From contig URGK01000089.1 of assembly GCA_900547295.1 (NCBI GenBank), positions 1 to 8,481 on the forward strand: a DNA stretch of 8,481 bases, given 5' to 3'. Position numbers and translations under genes: made by a program. The notes below the pieces were generated by a model, which saw nothing but the letters and a program-made list of their open reading frames with translations, searched no databases and was not told the DNA's origin. Below, piece by piece: positions 7,274-8,481 of the stretch; position 1 is the first letter of the stretch, and each line of letters starts with the position of its first letter. This DNA is from an uncultured Eubacteriales bacterium (GTDB taxonomy: Bacteria; Bacillota; Clostridia; Peptostreptococcales; Anaerovoracaceae).

Positions 7274-8266
7274 CTATTTTTCAAACAACTTTTCGTACAT
7301 CATTATGGAATATCTGTCTGTCATACCTGCCACATAATCCTTGACCATTTCATCTGTACCGAATTCAGGTATAAGCTCCTTGTAGTCCTCCGGCAGCTTA
7401 TCGGGATTGTCCATAAAATACTCGTAGAGCGACACGATTATCTGCTCCACTTTCATAAGCTGCTCTGTTTTTTTAACCTTTTCGTTGTGATACACATTGA
7501 TAAACATAAAGTTTCGCAGCTTATCCATATAGTGTCTGCATTCCTCGCTTTGCGATATGAAGTCCTTGCCGGAATTATTCTCTATCATATCCGTAACCAG
7601 CGTGTCTATGCGCTTGCCGTGAGTGTCTCCCAGATATCTGATGCACTCTGCCGGCAGGTCATCCTTGGATATAACGCCGCTTCGCAGGGCATCGTCTATA
7701 TCGTGATTTATGTATGCAATTCTGTCGCTTATCTTTACTATCTGCCCCTCAAGAGTAAACGGCACTCCCTTGCCTGTATGATTTAGTATGCCGTCCCTTA
7801 CCTCTTCTGTAAGGTTCATTCCTCTCATACCGTTGTGGCTTTCGAGAACATCCACAACCCGCAGACTCTGCACATTGTGAGAAAATCCATCGCTGTGTAT
7901 ACTGTTTAAAACAGCCTCTCCGTTATGCCCGAAAGGTGTATGTCCCAGATCATGCCCCAGAGCGATGGCCTCTGTAAGATCCTCGTTGAGCGCCAGTCCT
8001 CTTGCAATGGTTCTGGCTATCTGCGACACCTCCAGCGTATGAGTAAGTCTTGTCCTGAAATGGTCGCCCTCCGGAGCCAGAAACACCTGTGTCTTGTGCA
8101 TCAGTCTCCTGAATGCCTTGGAATGAAGTATTTTATCTCTGTCCCTCTGAAACTCGGTTCTGAGTCTGCATTTTTCCTCTGCTCTGGCTCTGCCTCTTGA
8201 AGCGTCTGCCTTTGCGGCGGCCTCGCAGTAAATCATATATTCTCTTTTTTCTAAGCTGTTCTCCAT
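7274..8266 (-). CDS. dgt: Deoxyguanosinetriphosphate triphosphohydrolase family protein (HD domain)
   Basis: A 330-residue dNTP triphosphohydrolase, an enzyme family that cleaves dNTPs to deoxynucleoside and triphosphate and tunes nucleotide pools. The HD metal site is complete: H76 (in RTRLTHTLEVS), the HD pair H105-D106 in GHDLGHTPFGH (104-114), and D181 in KISDRIAYINHD (178-189). The N-terminal block RDRDKILHSKAFRRL (41-55) is typical of the family. The length matches the shorter bacterial group (about 330-350) rather than E. coli Dgt (505), so the preferred substrate may differ from dGTP. The start ATG has AGGAG 8 nt upstream. A dgt homologue next to dnaG-rpoD is common in Clostridia; here a PBP gene separates them. 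Confidence 0.94.
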   Translation of the reverse strand: MENSLEKREYMIYCEAAAKADASRGRARAEEKCRLRTEFQRDRDKILHSKAFRRLMHKTQVFLAPEGDHFRTRLTHTLEVSQIARTIARGLALNEDLTEAIALGHDLGHTPFGHNGEAVLNSIHSDGFSHNVQSLRVVDVLESHNGMRGMNLTEEVRDGILNHTGKGVPFTLEGQIVKISDRIAYINHDIDDALRSGVISKDDLPAECIRYLGDTHGKRIDTLVTDMIENNSGKDFISQSEECRHYMDKLRNFMFINVYHNEKVKKTEQLMKVEQIIVSLYEYFMDNPDKLPEDYKELIPEFGTDEMVKDYVAGMTDRYSIMMYEKLFEK

Positions 8267-8328
8267 AGTAATGCTCCTATCTTATTAAAAATCTTATCCT
8301 GGTTGTAAATAAACATAGCTATTTTTAC

Positions 8329-8358
8329 ACTATACTGTTACGATCCGGTCTATGTCGC
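8329..8358 (-). promoter_or_regulatory. Possible sigma-A promoter for dgt
   Basis: GCGACA (8358-8353), an 18-nt spacer and TATAGT (8334-8329) make a weak -35 and a good -10 box just after the tadA stop. The leader to the dgt ATG would be about 55 nt. The rest of the 95-nt tadA-dgt gap is AT-rich and shows no terminator hairpin, so read-through from tadA is equally possible. Confidence 0.3.
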
Positions 8359-8361
8359 CGG

Positions 8362-8481
8362 CTAACACCGCTTGCGGGCAAAAAAGCTCTTTAGCAGGAA
8401 TGCAGCTTCTTCAGCCAGCAGGCCCCGCTCTACTATAAGCTGATGGTTCAGCCCAGCGCAGCGGGTAATGTCCAGCACGCT
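8362..8481 (-). CDS. tadA: tRNA-specific adenosine deaminase, C-terminal end (cut by window edge)
   Basis: The last 39 codons and TAG stop of a gene entering from the right edge. The peptide ends with GLNHQLIVERGLLAEEAA followed by FLLKSFFARKRC. Without gaps this matches the end of E. coli TadA as I recall it (SLMDVL...[29 protein letters not shown]): S, D, G, NH, G, L, E, LL, FF and R fall in the same places. TadA converts A34 to inosine in the anticodon of tRNA-Arg. The catalytic HAE and PCxxC motifs lie outside the window. GC content is about 56% and arginine is written CGC/CGG throughout, unlike the AGA-rich genes that follow. Confidence 0.88.
   Translation of the reverse strand, partial: SVLDITRCAGLNHQLIVERGLLAEEAAFLLKSFFARKRC

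Noticed and set aside
8335..8362. Terminator after tadA formed by the repeated CCGG words
   Set aside because: The stem would be only 4-5 bp and no T tract follows on the minus strand.

Overview
This is an ordinary-looking chromosomal segment from a Firmicute, most likely class Clostridia and possibly Lachnospiraceae. The lineage is inferred from the gene order dgt ... dnaG-rpoD-trmK-nif3, the short primary sigma factor (388 aa), the type A-like RNase P RNA, the strong AGGAGG-type ribosome binding sites and the AGA-rich codon use. Every feature I can support lies on the minus strand. The open frames on the plus strand are shadows.

Read in the direction of transcription (right to left), the window holds these parts. 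(1) The last 39 codons of tadA (tRNA adenosine deaminase), visibly more GC-rich than the rest. (2) dgt, an HD-domain dNTP triphosphohydrolase. (3) A class B penicillin-binding protein (FtsI/SpoVD type) without PASTA domains, sitting between dgt and dnaG. (4) A short AT-rich gap with a very good match to a sigma-H promoter. (5) dnaG primase, rpoD (primary sigma factor), trmK (tRNA m1A22 methyltransferase) and a Nif3-family gene, tightly packed or overlapping. (6) rnpB, the RNase P RNA, starting 7 nt after the nif3 stop and followed by a hairpin terminator. (7) A separate unit with its own clear sigma-A promoter and the first 175 codons of an AraC-type regulator, cut by the window edge.

The core is the macromolecular synthesis cluster: primase for replication, sigma factor for transcription, and tRNA modification and processing (trmK, rnpB, tadA) for translation. 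A cell-wall transpeptidase and a nucleotide-pool enzyme lie upstream.

I do not see a new biological system here. Three observations deserve a second look. First, dnaG has an in-frame amber codon followed by 24 more helix-like sense codons that run to just before rpoD; this suggests a recent loss of the end of the helicase-binding domain, or a sequence error. Second, the candidate sigma-H promoter is directly upstream of dnaG-rpoD. Third, a PASTA-less class B PBP is inserted in the cluster. No mobile elements, CRISPR arrays or tRNA genes were seen.
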